DNA of 5,268 nucleotides from an uncultured Erysipelotrichaceae bacterium. Its GTDB lineage: Bacteria > Bacillota_I > Bacilli_A > Erysipelotrichales > Erysipelotrichaceae. Each line of letters starts with the position of its first letter. The stretch's first letter is position 1. Made by a program: the position numbers and the translations under genes. A model generated the notes under the pieces. It saw only the letters and a program-made list of their open reading frames with translations, had not been told where the DNA came from and did no database searches. Where the stretch lies: the NCBI GenBank assembly GCA_902795875.1, contig CADBND010000277.1, positions 1-5,268 on the forward strand. Reading direction: 5' to 3'. Positions 4,380 to 5,268 of the stretch are shown piece after piece.

Positions 4380-5268
4380 ATGGCTAAACAGACATACAGA
4401 AAACATCTGAACAAAAAACCGAAAGGAAATCAGCCTTTCGAAAGAAGGAATGAAGAAAAGGTCTCAGCGATAACTTACCAGGATGGGATCACTGTCGGTG
4501 ATCTGGCTGCCAAGTTACATAAGAATTCGGGTGAGGTCATAAAGATCCTCTTCATGCTGGGAAAGATGGTCACCATCAATTCCGCACTGGATGATGAGAA
4601 TGTCGAGCTCGTATGTATGGAGTTCGGTGTAGATGCTACAAAAGAAGAACCGCAGGAAGATGAGACGCTTCTCGATACGGAAGAAGATGATCCGAAAGAC
4701 CTCGTCGAGAGAGCTCCGATCGTAACGATCATGGGTCATGTCGACCACGGCAAGACGACATTGCTGGACTATATCCGTAATTCAAGAGTCGTTGAAGGAG
4801 AATTCGGCGGTATCACGCAGCATATCGGTGCCTATCAGGTGAAAGTCGGCGATAAACTCGTGACTTTCCTGGATACACCTGGTCATGAAGCATTCACTGC
4901 AATGCGTGCCAGAGGTGCCAGTGTAACTGATATCGCGATCATCGTCGTTGCAGCAGATGACGGTGTCATGCCGCAGACGATCGAAGCAGTCGACCATGCC
5001 AAGGCGGCAAATGTTCCGATCATCGTCGCAATAAACAAGATGGATAAACCGGGTGCCAACCCCGATAAAGTCAAGAATGCCATGTCGGAATTGGGTCTGA
5101 TGCCGGAAGAATGGGGTGGCGATACGATCTACGTCGAATGTTCCGCCAAGACCGGAATGGGCGTACAGGACATCCTGGAAACGATCCTGGTCGTCGCGGA
5201 AGTTAGAGACCTGAAGGCCAACCCGAAGAAGCTGGCGACCGGTACGGTCATCGAAGCCAAGCTGGATA
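4380..5268 (+). CDS. infB: Translation initiation factor IF-2 (5' part)
   Basis: The first 296 codons are present; the frame is open to the right edge. IF2 is the GTPase that places fMet-tRNA on the 30S subunit and drives subunit joining. Visible: a short basic N-terminus (1-28), one IF2N-type domain (about 30-82, with GITVGDLAAKLHKNSGEVIKILFMLGKMVTIN), an acidic linker (84-110), then the G domain: G1 GHVDHGKT (119-126), G2 GGIT (143-146), G3 DTPGH (165-169), G4 NKMD (219-222), G5 SAK (255-257). All nucleotide-binding residues are intact. Domain II starts near 286 (ATGTVIEAKLD). The G domain begins at about residue 112, against roughly 220 in Bacillus subtilis, so this is a compact IF2 of the type seen in Mollicutes and relatives. 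It lies 24 nt after ylxQ with its own strong Shine-Dalgarno. Confidence 0.97.
   Translation, partial: MAKQTYRKHLNKKPKGNQPFERRNEEKVSAITYQDGITVGDLAAKLHKNSGEVIKILFMLGKMVTINSALDDENVELVCMEFGVDATKEEPQEDETLLDTEEDDPKDLVERAPIVTIMGHVDHGKTTLLDYIRNSRVVEGEFGGITQHIGAYQVKVGDKLVTFLDTPGHEAFTAMRARGASVTDIAIIVVAADDGVMPQTIEAVDHAKAANVPIIVAINKMDKPGANPDKVKNAMSELGLMPEEWGGDTIYVECSAKTGMGVQDILETILVVAEVRDLKANPKKLATGTVIEAKLD
4420..4440 (+). repeat. Inverted repeat inside the start of infB
   Basis: CGAAAGG (4420-4426) and CCTTTCG (4434-4440) form a perfect 7-bp inverted repeat with a 7-nt loop, about 40 nt after the infB ATG. The right arm also overlaps a second palindrome, CTTTCGAAAG (4435-4444), so alternative pairing is possible. 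It lies in the poorly conserved lysine-rich N-terminus of IF2. It may be chance; no T tract follows, so it is not a terminator. Confidence 0.4.

Overview
This window is ordinary core-genome DNA from a low-to-mid GC Firmicute (Bacillota). It carries the end of polC, the Gram-positive replicative polymerase, followed by the Bacillus-type cluster rimP-nusA-ylxR-ylxQ-infB. All genes lie on the + strand and are tightly packed. Several traits lean towards the Erysipelotrichia/Mollicutes side of the phylum: NusA is about 600 aa with a long charged, acidic C-terminal extension, and IF2 has a very short N-terminal region. Every tryptophan codon I could read is TGG, and rimP ends in TGA directly followed by TAA. 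This fits the standard bacterial code rather than the mycoplasma code, so an Erysipelotrichia-like organism is my best guess. That placement is an inference; no marker gene in the window settles it.

Layout: 1-235, C-terminal 77 residues of PolC; 246-1466, pepT (tripeptidase T), whose Shine-Dalgarno overlaps the polC stop codon; 1467-1561, the only sizeable non-coding stretch, holding a near-consensus sigma-A promoter and, right behind its predicted start site, a terminator-type hairpin with a T7 tract; 1562-1999, rimP; 2015-3817, nusA; 3818-4075, ylxR (rnpM); 4068-4355, ylxQ (L7Ae family); 4380-5268, infB, cut by the window end. There are no tRNA or rRNA genes, mobile elements, CRISPR arrays or tandem repeats.

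The rimP operon joins transcription elongation/termination (NusA), 30S maturation (RimP), RNase P modulation (YlxR/RnpM), a K-turn-binding-type protein (YlxQ) and translation initiation (IF2). Spacing is 15, 0, -8 and 24 nt, so co-transcription and translational coupling are expected. The best regulatory signal is the promoter plus terminator in the rimP leader. It matches the arrangement known in Bacillus subtilis, where NusA-stimulated termination in its own operon leader sets NusA levels. The least conserved points are pepT sitting between polC and rimP, the NusA tail, and a short insertion in NusA between the KH1 and KH2 cores. I saw no clear sign of a wholly undescribed system.
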